The notes below the pieces were generated by a model. It ran no database searches. It was not told the origin of the DNA and was given only the letters and a program-made list of their open reading frames with translations. The position numbers were made by a program, and so were the translations under genes. From JBOGZD01 sp050697155 (lineage in GTDB: Bacteria; Actinomycetota; Thermoleophilia; Solirubrobacterales; 70-9): a stretch of DNA of 30,861 bases. The stretch is taken from assembly GCA_050697155.1 (NCBI GenBank), contig JBOGZD010000021.1, positions 1 through 30,861 on the forward strand, written 5' to 3'. Shown here one piece after another: positions 6,542-13,673 of the stretch (position 1 is the stretch's first letter; every line of letters begins with the position of its first letter).

Positions 6542-7478
6542 GCTCGATGTGAAGCGGTTGCGGATCCTGCGCGAGGTCGCCCAGCAGGGATCGTTCTCCG
6601 CCGCCGCCGACGGGTTGTTCCTCTCGCAGTCGGCGGTCAGCCAGCAGATCGCCACGCTCGAGCGCGAGGTGGGGATGAAGCTGCTCGACCGCACCCGCGA
6701 GGGCCCGAAGCTCAACGACGCGGGCCGGGTGCTGGTCGGCCACGCCGAGGCCGCGATCGCGCGCCTCGAAGAGGCCGAGCGCGAGCTCGCCGCGATCGCC
6801 GGGCTCGAGGGCGGCGAGCTGCGGATGGCGAGCTTTCCGAGCGCCAGCGCCACCCTGCTCACCGAGGCCATCTCGATCTTCCACGGCCGTTATCCGAGTG
6901 TGCAGCTGAGCGTCGCGGAGGCCGAGCCCGAGGAGTCACTGCCGCGCCTGCGCGGCGGCGAATTCGACCTGGCGCTCTCCTTCGACTACCCGTTGGTGCC
7001 CGCGGCCGACGACCGCGACCTCGAGCGCACCCTGGTGCTGACCGAGTCGATGCACCTGGCGCTGCCGAAGCGCCATCCACTCGCCGAGCGGCAGGTAGTG
7101 CCGCTGGCCGAGCTCGGGGAGCAGGAATGGCTCTGCGGCACCCGGCCGAGCTCCTGCGGCGAGGCCGTGCTCAGGGTCTGCCGCGACGCCGGGTTCGAAC
7201 CGAAGATCGGCTTCGAGTCCGACGACTACCACGTGATGCAGGGGTTCATCGCGGCCGGGCTCGGGTTCACCCTGCTTCCCGACCTCGCGATCCCGACGCT
7301 GCGCTCCGACCTCGTCCTCCGCGCGACCGACCCGCCCGCGCCCAAGCGCCGCGTCTGGGCGGCGACCCGCGCCGAGGGCGCCCGCTCGCCGGCCACCGAG
7401 GAGATGCTGGCGACGCTGGTGCAGGTGGGCGAGTCGTTCGCCACCCGCAGCGCCGAGCGCCTCGAGCTGGTCGCCTAA
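6540..7478 (+). CDS. LysR-family transcriptional regulator
   Basis: The 312-residue protein has the LysR winged helix-turn-helix at residues 1-60 (LRILREVAQQGSFSAAADGL, LSQSAVSQQIATLEREVGMK, LLDRTREGPKLNDAGRVL), a linker helix, and two periplasmic-binding-like subdomains from about residue 92 (GELRMASFPSASATLLTEAI; LALSFDYPLVPA; IAAGLGFTLLP). The effector is unknown; no metal or sugar signature is visible. It is convergent with the small barrel protein, overlapping its 3' end by four bases, and divergent from the small protein ending at 6017. Because ccr lies just beyond on the other strand, control of ccr is possible but unproven. ATG start with no leader. Confidence 0.93.
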   Translation: MLDVKRLRILREVAQQGSFSAAADGLFLSQSAVSQQIATLEREVGMKLLDRTREGPKLNDAGRVLVGHAEAAIARLEEAERELAAIAGLEGGELRMASFPSASATLLTEAISIFHGRYPSVQLSVAEAEPEESLPRLRGGEFDLALSFDYPLVPAADDRDLERTLVLTESMHLALPKRHPLAERQVVPLAELGEQEWLCGTRPSSCGEAVLRVCRDAGFEPKIGFESDDYHVMQGFIAAGLGFTLLPDLAIPTLRSDLVLRATDPPAPKRRVWAATRAEGARSPATEEMLATLVQVGESFATRSAERLELVA

Positions 7479-7792
7479 CCGGCGCCGTTCGAGGCCTGGA
7501 CCGCCGCGTCGGCGGTCAGCGCGTGCCAGACGGGATAGACCGGCTTGTGGTAGTAGTCGAGCGCCTCCTCGCGCAGCGACGAGAGCTCGTCCGAGGCCCA
7601 GTAGCGCTCGAAGTCCGCGCGGTCTCTCCACACCGAGACCTGGCGGAAGTGCAGCGGGTCCTCCTCGCTGCGGGTGATGTAGGAGGCGGTGGCGCCGAAC
7701 GCGAGCGCGCGGTCGAGCGCCGGGCGCCAGATCTCGAGCCAGCGGTCGGCGCGGAACGGGTTCACGTGCCAGTCGATGTAGTTGACCTCCAT
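7475..7792 (-). CDS. Small dimeric alpha/beta-barrel protein (antibiotic-biosynthesis-monooxygenase-like)
   Basis: From the ATG at 7792 the product has 105 residues and begins MEVNYIDWHVNPFRADRWL. The FRQVSVWRDRADFERYWAS block followed by a helix and an end strand is the ferredoxin-like layout of the ABM/EthD/DUF dimeric barrel group. Conserved aromatic and histidine residues (YYHKPVYPVWH) could line a pocket. Whether it is an oxygenase or only a binding or stabilising fold cannot be told. The frame is open upstream, but that stretch overlaps ccr. It lies 22 bp downstream of ccr on the same strand and probably forms an operon with it. The stop overlaps the lysR stop. Confidence 0.65.
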   Translation of the reverse strand: MEVNYIDWHVNPFRADRWLEIWRPALDRALAFGATASYITRSEEDPLHFRQVSVWRDRADFERYWASDELSSLREEALDYYHKPVYPVWHALTADAAVQASNGAG

Positions 7793-7814
7793 CGCGTTCG
7801 CTCGCGCCCGGCGC

Positions 7815-9083
7815 CTAGGCCCCGACCTCGGCCCAGATCGCTCCCTCGCCGGGCTCGTGCTGGCCCTCGTCCTTCGCCTCGGCGCCGACCATGATCGAGA
7901 TCTTGCCCGCGTGCTTGTTCTCGTGCAGGAGCTGGTGAGCATGAGGGACGCCGTCGAAGTCCATCGCCTGCCACAGCACCGGCCGGATCTTGCCCTCGGC
8001 CATGAGCTGGTTGGCGCGCATGCACTCATACGCGTTGGCGAAGTGCGAGCCGAGGATCTCCTTCTGCTTCATCCACAGGTAACGGACGTCGAAGTCGAGG
8101 GTGTAGCCGGAAGTCGCCCCGCAGATCACCACCTTGCCGAACGGCTTCACGGTGAAGACCGAGGTCGGGAAGGTCGCCTGGCCGACGTGCTCGAAGACGA
8201 TGTCGGGCGCATCGCCGAGGATCTGCTTGACCTGCTTGGCGAACGCGCGTGAGGCAGCAAAGCGCTCCTTCTCGGCCCCGGCGTCGACGGCCGGGTGGTT
8301 CGCGTCTGTGCGCATCATCTCGCCGAACTCGTTGCGGTTGACGTAGTCGACCGCGCCCAGCTCCTTCACCAGCGCGCCCTTCTCGTCGGACGAGACGACG
8401 CCGACCGCGTTCGCCCCCGCCGCAGCGCAGAGCTGGGTCGCGAAGACGCCCAGGCCTCCGGCCGCGCCCCAGATCAGCACGTTGTGACCGGCCTGGACCT
8501 TGCAGCGGTCGATCAGCATCCGGTAGGCGGTGAAGTAGGTGAGCCCGTAGGCCGAGGACTCGACCCAGGAGAGGTTGCGGGGCTTGGGCAGCAGCTGCTG
8601 GGCCTGGACCTTGGTGAACTGGGCGAAGGAGCCCCAGGTGGTCTCATAGCCCCAGATCTCCTGACTCGGGGCCGCCATCGGGTCGAGCCCGTGTACCTCG
8701 ACGTCCTCGTAGGAGGCCTGGTTGCAGTGGATCACGACCTCGTCGCCGGGCTCCCATCGGGTGACCCCCTCGCCGACCTTCCACACGATCCCGGAGGCGT
8801 CCGAGCCGCCGATGTGGTGCCCGTACTCGGGATGGTCGCCGTAGTTGAAGACCGACACCGGCTTGCCGAGCGCCGCCCAGACGTTGTTGAAGTTGACCCC
8901 GGCGGCCATCACCCGGACGATGACCTCGAACGCACCCGGCTCCGGGACCTCGATCTCCTCGATCTGGAAGGCGTCCTTGGGCTCGCCCTCGCGCTCGGGC
9001 CGGATCACCCACGCCGCCATCGTCTCGGGCAACGTGCCCGGCTCGACGTCGAGCTTCGAGACCTCGGAGACGTCTACAGCCAA
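7815..9083 (-). CDS. ccr: Crotonyl-CoA carboxylase/reductase
   Basis: The 422-residue protein is a medium-chain dehydrogenase/reductase without zinc ligands. It carries the blocks typical of Ccr: MAAGVNFNNVWAALGKPVSV, then DHPEYGHHIGGSDASGIVWK, WGYETTWGSFAQF, the NADPH-binding WGAAGGLGVFATQL, and TSGYTLDFDVRYLWMKQKEI with GSHFANAYE. Asn in NFNNVW, Glu in GYET and His in GSHF match the residues reported to hold CO2 in characterised enzymes. Ccr reductively carboxylates crotonyl-CoA to ethylmalonyl-CoA using NADPH and CO2. The start is a TTG at 9083, set by GGAGG seven bases upstream. Paired with ecm in this window, it feeds the ethylmalonyl-CoA pathway; supplying ethylmalonyl-CoA to polyketide synthases is the alternative, but no such genes are here. 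Confidence 0.95.
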   Translation of the reverse strand: MAVDVSEVSKLDVEPGTLPETMAAWVIRPEREGEPKDAFQIEEIEVPEPGAFEVIVRVMAAGVNFNNVWAALGKPVSVFNYGDHPEYGHHIGGSDASGIVWKVGEGVTRWEPGDEVVIHCNQASYEDVEVHGLDPMAAPSQEIWGYETTWGSFAQFTKVQAQQLLPKPRNLSWVESSAYGLTYFTAYRMLIDRCKVQAGHNVLIWGAAGGLGVFATQLCAAAGANAVGVVSSDEKGALVKELGAVDYVNRNEFGEMMRTDANHPAVDAGAEKERFAASRAFAKQVKQILGDAPDIVFEHVGQATFPTSVFTVKPFGKVVICGATSGYTLDFDVRYLWMKQKEILGSHFANAYECMRANQLMAEGKIRPVLWQAMDFDGVPHAHQLLHENKHAGKISIMVGAEAKDEGQHEPGEGAIWAEVGA

Positions 9084-9090
9084 CGGTCTG

Positions 9091-9095
9091 CCTCC
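9091..9095 (-). promoter_or_regulatory. Ribosome binding site deciding the TTG start of ccr
   Basis: GGAGG on the minus strand lies seven bases before the TTG at 9083. It is one of the few perfect Shine-Dalgarno cores in the window. Confidence 0.7.
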
Positions 9096-9107
9096 ACTCG
9101 CTGCAAC

Positions 9108-9590
9108 CTACTGCTCCTCGCCGGTCGGCGCGCCCGTCACGTCGGCGAGGAAGTCCTGGGCACCGTTGAGCTCCTGGCCGGCCGGCCCGAGCTGCTCGAT
9201 CGCCGCGGTGGCGGCCTTCTGGTCTCCGTCCTCGGCGGCCTCCGCGAGCGCGTCGAAGCCCTCCGCGGTGTCGGCGAGCGTTTCCTCGAGCGCCGCCGTC
9301 GCGTCGGCGAGGTCCTCGGGCGGCTCGAGCCGCGAGACCTCGCGCCCGATCTCCTCCACCCGGTCGGCAAGCTCGCCGGCCGCCGCGGCGGTCTGGCCGG
9401 TCACCGGAGCTCCCGGCTCGCCGATCCCGGCGACGGAGTCGGCCGTTAGCTCGAGAATCTGGTCGTTGATCGGCGCGTAGGCGGCGTCGAACTCGGGCGT
9501 GCTCTCCGGCGGGTCATCGCCTCCGCCGCAGGCGCCGATCGGCGTGCCGAAAGCGACCAGGGCGAGCAGGAGCGTCAGCGGCCGGGCCAT
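9108..9590 (-). CDS. Hypothetical lipoprotein
   Basis: From the ATG at 9590 the product has 160 residues: a signal sequence with hydrophobic core LTLLLALVAF and a lipobox ending PIGAC, with the lipid-bearing cysteine at 21, followed by the GGGDD linker typical of Gram-positive lipoproteins. The rest is a helical, alanine- and glutamate-rich chain (ELADRVEEIGREVSRLEPPE; ALEETLADTAEGFDALAEAA) that would form antiparallel helices. It should be anchored on the outer face of the membrane. No function can be named. The longer frame upstream to 10025 is antisense to the next gene. Its promoter is likely in 9591-9685, shared with the divergent gene. Confidence 0.8.
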   Translation of the reverse strand: MARPLTLLLALVAFGTPIGACGGGDDPPESTPEFDAAYAPINDQILELTADSVAGIGEPGAPVTGQTAAAAGELADRVEEIGREVSRLEPPEDLADATAALEETLADTAEGFDALAEAAEDGDQKAATAAIEQLGPAGQELNGAQDFLADVTGAPTGEEQ

Positions 9591-9685
9591 GAGCGCGGCG
9601 CATCCTACCGACGGTATGGGCGAGGCGAGGGTCCGATTCGGCGTCAGGTTTGCGTCCGGGAGCCCGACTACCTTCGTGAGTCCCC

Positions 9686-10978
9686 GTGGAAGCGTCAGAG
9701 AGGCCACAGCTCCCGATCGACGAAGGCGGCGCCGCAGGCGACGCCTCGGTACGCGCGATCGACGATCGGCTCGTGATCGAGCGGCTCGAGGTCGCCGACG
9801 CCAGAGCCGCGAAGCTCGTCCGCGAGCGTGCCGAGTCGGGCCAGGCGCCGGCGCACACGGTTCGCGACTCGATCGAGATCGGAGTGCGGGTGCTCGAGCG
9901 CGAGGGCACCGTGGCCGAGGTCGACTACGTGCGGGCCGAGTTCGAGCGCCATGCCGGGGAGCTGCGCGAGCGGCTCGGCAAGTCGCTCGAGAGCGGTGAC
10001 CAGCAGCTCGCCGAGCGGATCGCACAGAGCTTCGACGGCGGGCGGGACGGGTCGGTGCAGAAGCAGATCGACGAGCTGCTTCGAGGCGCCCTCGCCGAGC
10101 AGCGCGAGGGGCTGCTGAAGCTGTTCTCGGCGCAGGAGGGGTCGAATCCGCTGTTCGACTTCAAGGACGCGATGGTCAAGGTCTATCGAGAGCTTCGGAC
10201 CAGCCAGCACCGCGAAGGCGAGGAGAACCGCAAGGTGATCGGCGAACTCCGCCGCGAGCTGGTCGAGCTCAAGGAGCGCACCGATGCCGACGAGCGCGTC
10301 GCCGAGGAGGCGGACCGGGGCACCGCCAAGGGCCGCAGCTTCGAGGAGCTGGCGCACGCGATCATCGAGGAGATCGCCGTCGGGCACGGCGACGCCGCGC
10401 ACCACGTCGGCGACGAGTCCTCGGAGGCCGGGGGCAAGAAGGGCGACACCGTGGTCGAGATCGGCGGCGCGCTCGGCACGCCCGTGGCGACGGTCGTCTA
10501 CGAGGCCAAGAACAAGCGCCTGTCGAAGAACGACGCCTGGGCGGAGCTGAACGCCTGCATGGGCGAGCGCGACGCCTGCTACTCGGTGCTCGTCGTCGCC
10601 GGGGAGGACAAGCTGCCCAGCGGGCTCGAGGAGCTCACCGAGTACCAGGGCAACAAGATCATCGCGGTGCTCGACCGCGATCAGCCCGATCCGCTCGCGC
10701 TCCGCCTCGTCTACCGCTACGTCCGCGCCCGGGTGCTCGCCGCCGGCGCGGCGGGGCTCGAGGTCGACGCCGCCGGCGTTCGCGACGCAGCCGAGGAGGC
10801 GACGGCGAGGCTGAAGCGAGCGAACAGGGTCCGCAAGTCGCTGACCAGCGTCACCAACAGCGCCGGCGCGGCCCGCGAGGAGTTCGACGAGATGGTCGCC
10901 GACGTCGAGCGCTGCCTGTCGCGGATCGAGTCCCTGGTCGCGGCCGCCGCGCAGGCCGAGGTGCCCGAGGTCGAGTAG
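9686..10978 (+). CDS. Coiled-coil protein with C-terminal PD-(D/E)xK nuclease-like domain
   Basis: The 430-residue protein has two parts. Residues 1-210 are almost entirely charged helix with long coiled-coil stretches (REGEENRKVIGELRRELVEL). From about residue 214 comes KGRSFEELAHAIIEEIA, then D254 (GDTVVEI), and E273-A-K275 in VVYEAKNKRLS, i.e. D-x18-E-x-K: the catalytic core pattern of the restriction-endonuclease fold, preceded by a helix with a glutamate. A final helical bundle (AREEFDEMVADVERCLSRIE) closes the protein. The plan recalls RmuC/DUF2130-like proteins, helical arms next to a nuclease-like domain. Nuclease action is inferred from motifs only. GTG start at 9686; no Shine-Dalgarno core. 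Stands alone between two minus-strand lipoprotein genes. Confidence 0.7.
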   Translation: MEASERPQLPIDEGGAAGDASVRAIDDRLVIERLEVADARAAKLVRERAESGQAPAHTVRDSIEIGVRVLEREGTVAEVDYVRAEFERHAGELRERLGKSLESGDQQLAERIAQSFDGGRDGSVQKQIDELLRGALAEQREGLLKLFSAQEGSNPLFDFKDAMVKVYRELRTSQHREGEENRKVIGELRRELVELKERTDADERVAEEADRGTAKGRSFEELAHAIIEEIAVGHGDAAHHVGDESSEAGGKKGDTVVEIGGALGTPVATVVYEAKNKRLSKNDAWAELNACMGERDACYSVLVVAGEDKLPSGLEELTEYQGNKIIAVLDRDQPDPLALRLVYRYVRARVLAAGAAGLEVDAAGVRDAAEEATARLKRANRVRKSLTSVTNSAGAAREEFDEMVADVERCLSRIESLVAAAAQAEVPEVE

Positions 10979-10984
10979 GAGCAG

Positions 10985-11404
10985 TTAGGGCTTCAGCAGC
11001 TCGTTCTGGGAGGTGGGGCGGTCGGGGCCCACCGCCAGCTGACCCTCGCGTGCGTCGGAGGCCTCGCCTGCGGTGACCTCGTACTCGCCCTCGTCGAGGT
11101 CTGCCTTCATGTTGCCGACCCCGCCGGGGGGAATCTGGTCCGCGGCGGCGACGGTCGGGCCGTCGAGGGTGAGGATCACCGGGTCTCGGGACTGGTTCGA
11201 GATCGTGACCGTGACCAGGCCGGCGCCGACCTGCGAGGGCTGAACGGCGACCTCGCGCTCGTCGACGCGGGCGGTGACCTCGACCGGCGTGGCCGGGCGG
11301 GGATCGTTCTCGAAGTCGTCCGAGCCGCACCCCGCGGCGCCGGCGGCGAGCATCGCCACCGCGCCCACCGGCACGACGAGCCTCCTCCTCCTGCTCACGT
11401 GCAT
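10985..11404 (-). CDS. Hypothetical lipoprotein with cupredoxin-like beta domain
   Basis: The 139-residue product has a basic N-terminus (SRRRRL), a hydrophobic core and a lipobox LAAGAAGC with cysteine 26. The mature part is beta-rich (VEVTARVDEREVAVQPSQVG; LVTVTISNQSRDPVILTLDG; GEYEVTAG), the strand pattern of a cupredoxin/Ig-like sandwich, but the copper ligands of true cupredoxins (His-Cys-His-Met) are missing. It probably binds something outside the membrane; function unknown. A TAGGGT hexamer lies ten bases before the ATG. The gene is convergent with the nuclease-like gene (six bases between stops). Confidence 0.75.
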   Translation of the reverse strand: MHVSRRRRLVVPVGAVAMLAAGAAGCGSDDFENDPRPATPVEVTARVDEREVAVQPSQVGAGLVTVTISNQSRDPVILTLDGPTVAAADQIPPGGVGNMKADLDEGEYEVTAGEASDAREGQLAVGPDRPTSQNELLKP

Positions 11405-11461
11405 GGTGGCCGCAACCCTAACCCACGCGCCCCCCTAGGACGGCAGTTGACCGCCTCCCCT

Positions 11462-11500
11462 GTCCTGCATAGAGGTCGTGTCACGACCACAGGGCAGGAC
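11462..11500. terminator. Nested hairpin downstream of ygfZ
   Basis: Outer arms GTCCTGC (11462-11468) and GCAGGAC (11494-11500) enclose inner arms GGTCGTG (11474-11480) and CACGACC (11482-11488). It follows the ygfZ stop (minus strand) by nine bases and may terminate that transcript; there is no T-tract. Confidence 0.4.
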
Positions 11501-11508
11501 GGTGGCGA

Positions 11509-12459
11509 TCAGAACGGCACGTCGACGACCTCGGCCGAGCTTCCGTCGCCGACCTCGACCCGGGCGCCCGGCTCGGCCTCGCGGCGCAGGATCGCCAGCG
11601 CCAGCGGCCCGTGGGCGGGGGAGATCACCGCGGTGCCGACCGTCCCCAGCTCGCGCTCGGCGAGCCGCACCGGGTCGCCGTCGGCGGCCGGGGCGTCGAG
11701 CCGCAGTCCCCGCAGCGAGCGGTTCGGCTTGCCCTTGTAGTGCAGGCGCGCGACCGTCTCCTGGCCGATGTAGCAGCCCTTGGTGAAGCTCACCGCGCGC
11801 TCGTTGATCCCGGCCTCCTGCGGGATCGTGGCGGTGGTCATCTCCTTGCCGAACCGCGGCCGGCCGCTCTCGACCCGGACGATCTCGGCCGCCGCCTCGT
11901 CGACCTCCGAGGCGCCGGCGTCGACCAGTGCCGCGCGGACGTCGCCAAGCGCCGAGGCCGGGCAGATCAGGTCGAGCCCGAGGTCGGTGGCGACCGCGGT
12001 GCAGGCGGCCTCGCCGAGCTCAAGCTGGCGGTGGCGGTGCTCGGGGCCGAGCGGGCCGCCGCCGGCGACCTCCGCCGCTCCCGGGCCGATCAGCGAGACG
12101 ATCGCGCGCTCCGCCGTGATCTCCTCCACGCTCGCATCGCGACCGATCCGGTACATGTCGAGGTGGCGAAGGACGGCGTCGCCGGCGACCTCCTCGGTCA
12201 CCAGCAGGTACTCGCCCTCGGCCACCCGCAGCACCACCAGATCGCCCTGCATGCGCCCCTTGCGGTCGAGCAGCGCCGCGTAGCAGCCCTCGCCCGCCGA
12301 GATCCCCTCGACGTCGTTGGTGAGCTGGCCCTCCAGGTAGTCGCCGGCCTCGGTGCCCGAGACGCGCAGGATCCGGCGCCCGCTGCGCCCGACCAGCCCG
12401 GCGCCCTCGCGCAGCGCGCGGTACTGGCCGTCGAGCTCGATCCCGGTCGTCGTCTCCAC
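11509..12459 (-). CDS. ygfZ: YgfZ/GcvT-like folate-binding protein
   Basis: From the GTG at 12459 the product has 316 residues. It has the GcvT-like N-terminal domain (AGLVGRSGRRILRVSGTEAG, DYLEGQLTNDV) and, at residues 227-234, KGCYIGQE, the diagnostic K-G-C-Y-x-G-Q-E motif with cysteine 229. It ends in the usual small beta-barrel. YgfZ (IbaG/COG0354) proteins bind folate and support assembly or repair of iron-sulfur clusters in a few enzymes; in this window the two radical-SAM centres of FbiC would be natural clients, which is inference. It is divergent from the multicopper oxidase gene with a 49-bp gap that contains a perfect TTGACA on the minus strand. Confidence 0.88.
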   Translation of the reverse strand: METTTGIELDGQYRALREGAGLVGRSGRRILRVSGTEAGDYLEGQLTNDVEGISAGEGCYAALLDRKGRMQGDLVVLRVAEGEYLLVTEEVAGDAVLRHLDMYRIGRDASVEEITAERAIVSLIGPGAAEVAGGGPLGPEHRHRQLELGEAACTAVATDLGLDLICPASALGDVRAALVDAGASEVDEAAAEIVRVESGRPRFGKEMTTATIPQEAGINERAVSFTKGCYIGQETVARLHYKGKPNRSLRGLRLDAPAADGDPVRLAERELGTVGTAVISPAHGPLALAILRREAEPGARVEVGDGSSAEVVDVPF

Positions 12460-12485
12460 CGCACCGATTGTGCCCCATCCGTCTT

Positions 12486-12499
12486 TTTGATCTGTCAAA
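12486..12499. promoter_or_regulatory. Palindromic candidate operator TTTGA-N4-TCAAA
   Basis: TTTGA (12486-12490) and TCAAA (12495-12499) are separated by TCTG. The site lies in the 49-bp gap between ygfZ and the multicopper oxidase gene, in an unusually AT-rich patch. The minus strand of the right arm includes TTGACA (12498-12493), a perfect -35 hexamer. It may be bound by the DtxR-type regulator encoded downstream; that is inference. Confidence 0.35.
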
Positions 12500-12508
12500 C
12501 TTTTCGAT

Positions 12509-13648
12509 GTGGCAGAACGAAAAGAGCAAGGGCCAGAGCGAGAGTCGGCGCAGGAGCGCCCCCGCCGCGGCCAGCTCAGCCGCCGCAAGCTGCTCGCGGG
12601 CGGGGCGGTCGCCGCGCCGACCCTGGCGCTGCTGCACGAGACGATCCCGCACTCGGGGCTGCACGCGGCGCTCGGGGGCGGCGGGCACCCGGAGGCGGCC
12701 CGCGCGGCGGAGCACGCGGTCGGCCACGGCGGCGTCCCGGGCCACGTCAACGGCGCCGGCACCGGCGGGCCGACCTTCCGCGGCGGGGAGACGGTCGATC
12801 ATCGGGCCAACGGCTTCAACCCGACCGAGATCCTGCGCGATTTCGACCACGGGCGCGTCCGGCGGCTCGCCAGCGGCCGGGTGCTGCGCGAGTGGGAGAT
12901 CGTCGGCTCGGACAGGGAGTTCGAGGTCGCGCCCGGGGTCAAGTTCCCCGCCTGGACCTACAACGGCCGCATTCCCGGCCCCACGCTTCGCTGCCGGGAG
13001 GGCGAGCGGCTGCGGATCCGGTTCGCCAACGGCTCCGAGCACCCGCACACGATGCACTTCCACGGCCTACACCCCTCCGAGATGGACGGGATCCCCGGGG
13101 TCGGCGCGGGGATCATCGAGCCCGGCAAGTCGACCACGTACGAGTTCGACGCGGAGCCCTTCGGCCTGCACCTCTACCACTGCCACGTCGCGCCGCTCGC
13201 CGAGCACATCGCTCGCGGCATGTACGGGACCTTCATCGTCGACCCCAAGCGAGGTCGCCCGGGCGCGGACGAGATGGTGATGGTCCAGCACGGCTACAAC
13301 ACCACCTTCGACGCCGAGGGCAACCAGCTCTACGCGGTCAACGGGATCCCGTTCCACTACATGAACGAGCCGATCCAGGTGCGTCGCAACGAGCCGGTGC
13401 GGATCTACCTCGTAAACGCCCTCGAGTTCGACCCGATCAACTCGGTCCACATCCACGGGAACTTCTTTCACTACTACCCGACCGGCACCTCGCTCGAGCC
13501 GACCGAGTTCACCGACACCGTGGTCCAGGGCCAGGCCCAGCGCGGGATCCTGGAGCTGACCTTCCCGCACCCCGGGCCCTTCATGTTCCACGCCCACAAG
13601 ACCGAGTTCGCCGAGCTCGGCTGGATGGGCTTCTTCGAGGTGAGCTGA
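12509..13648 (+). CDS. Two-domain multicopper oxidase, Tat-exported
   Basis: The 379-residue protein has a twin-arginine signal (QLSRRKLLAGGAVAAP), a linker rich in histidine, and two cupredoxin domains. Four HxH motifs that build a type-2/3 trinuclear site are present: H183-F-H185 (after H180), H224-C-H226, H314-I-H316 and H361-A-H363. Cys225 with the following LAEH and GMYG residues marks a type-1 copper site in the first domain, the order of two-domain oxidases related to nitrite reductase and small laccases. Such enzymes oxidise metal ions or phenols outside the cell while reducing oxygen. GTG start at 12509. The ZIP transporter and DtxR regulator follow with gaps of 25 and 7 bp, so metal-ion oxidation, for example of iron or manganese, is the likely role. 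Confidence 0.9.
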   Translation: MAERKEQGPERESAQERPRRGQLSRRKLLAGGAVAAPTLALLHETIPHSGLHAALGGGGHPEAARAAEHAVGHGGVPGHVNGAGTGGPTFRGGETVDHRANGFNPTEILRDFDHGRVRRLASGRVLREWEIVGSDREFEVAPGVKFPAWTYNGRIPGPTLRCREGERLRIRFANGSEHPHTMHFHGLHPSEMDGIPGVGAGIIEPGKSTTYEFDAEPFGLHLYHCHVAPLAEHIARGMYGTFIVDPKRGRPGADEMVMVQHGYNTTFDAEGNQLYAVNGIPFHYMNEPIQVRRNEPVRIYLVNALEFDPINSVHIHGNFFHYYPTGTSLEPTEFTDTVVQGQAQRGILELTFPHPGPFMFHAHKTEFAELGWMGFFEVS

Positions 13649-13673
13649 TGCTCACCGCCCCCGGGGAGCATTG

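Noticed and set aside
1934..9083. A polyketide or other secondary-metabolite cluster using ethylmalonyl-CoA
   Set aside because: No synthase, carrier protein or tailoring set is present; ecm and ccr fit central carbon metabolism.
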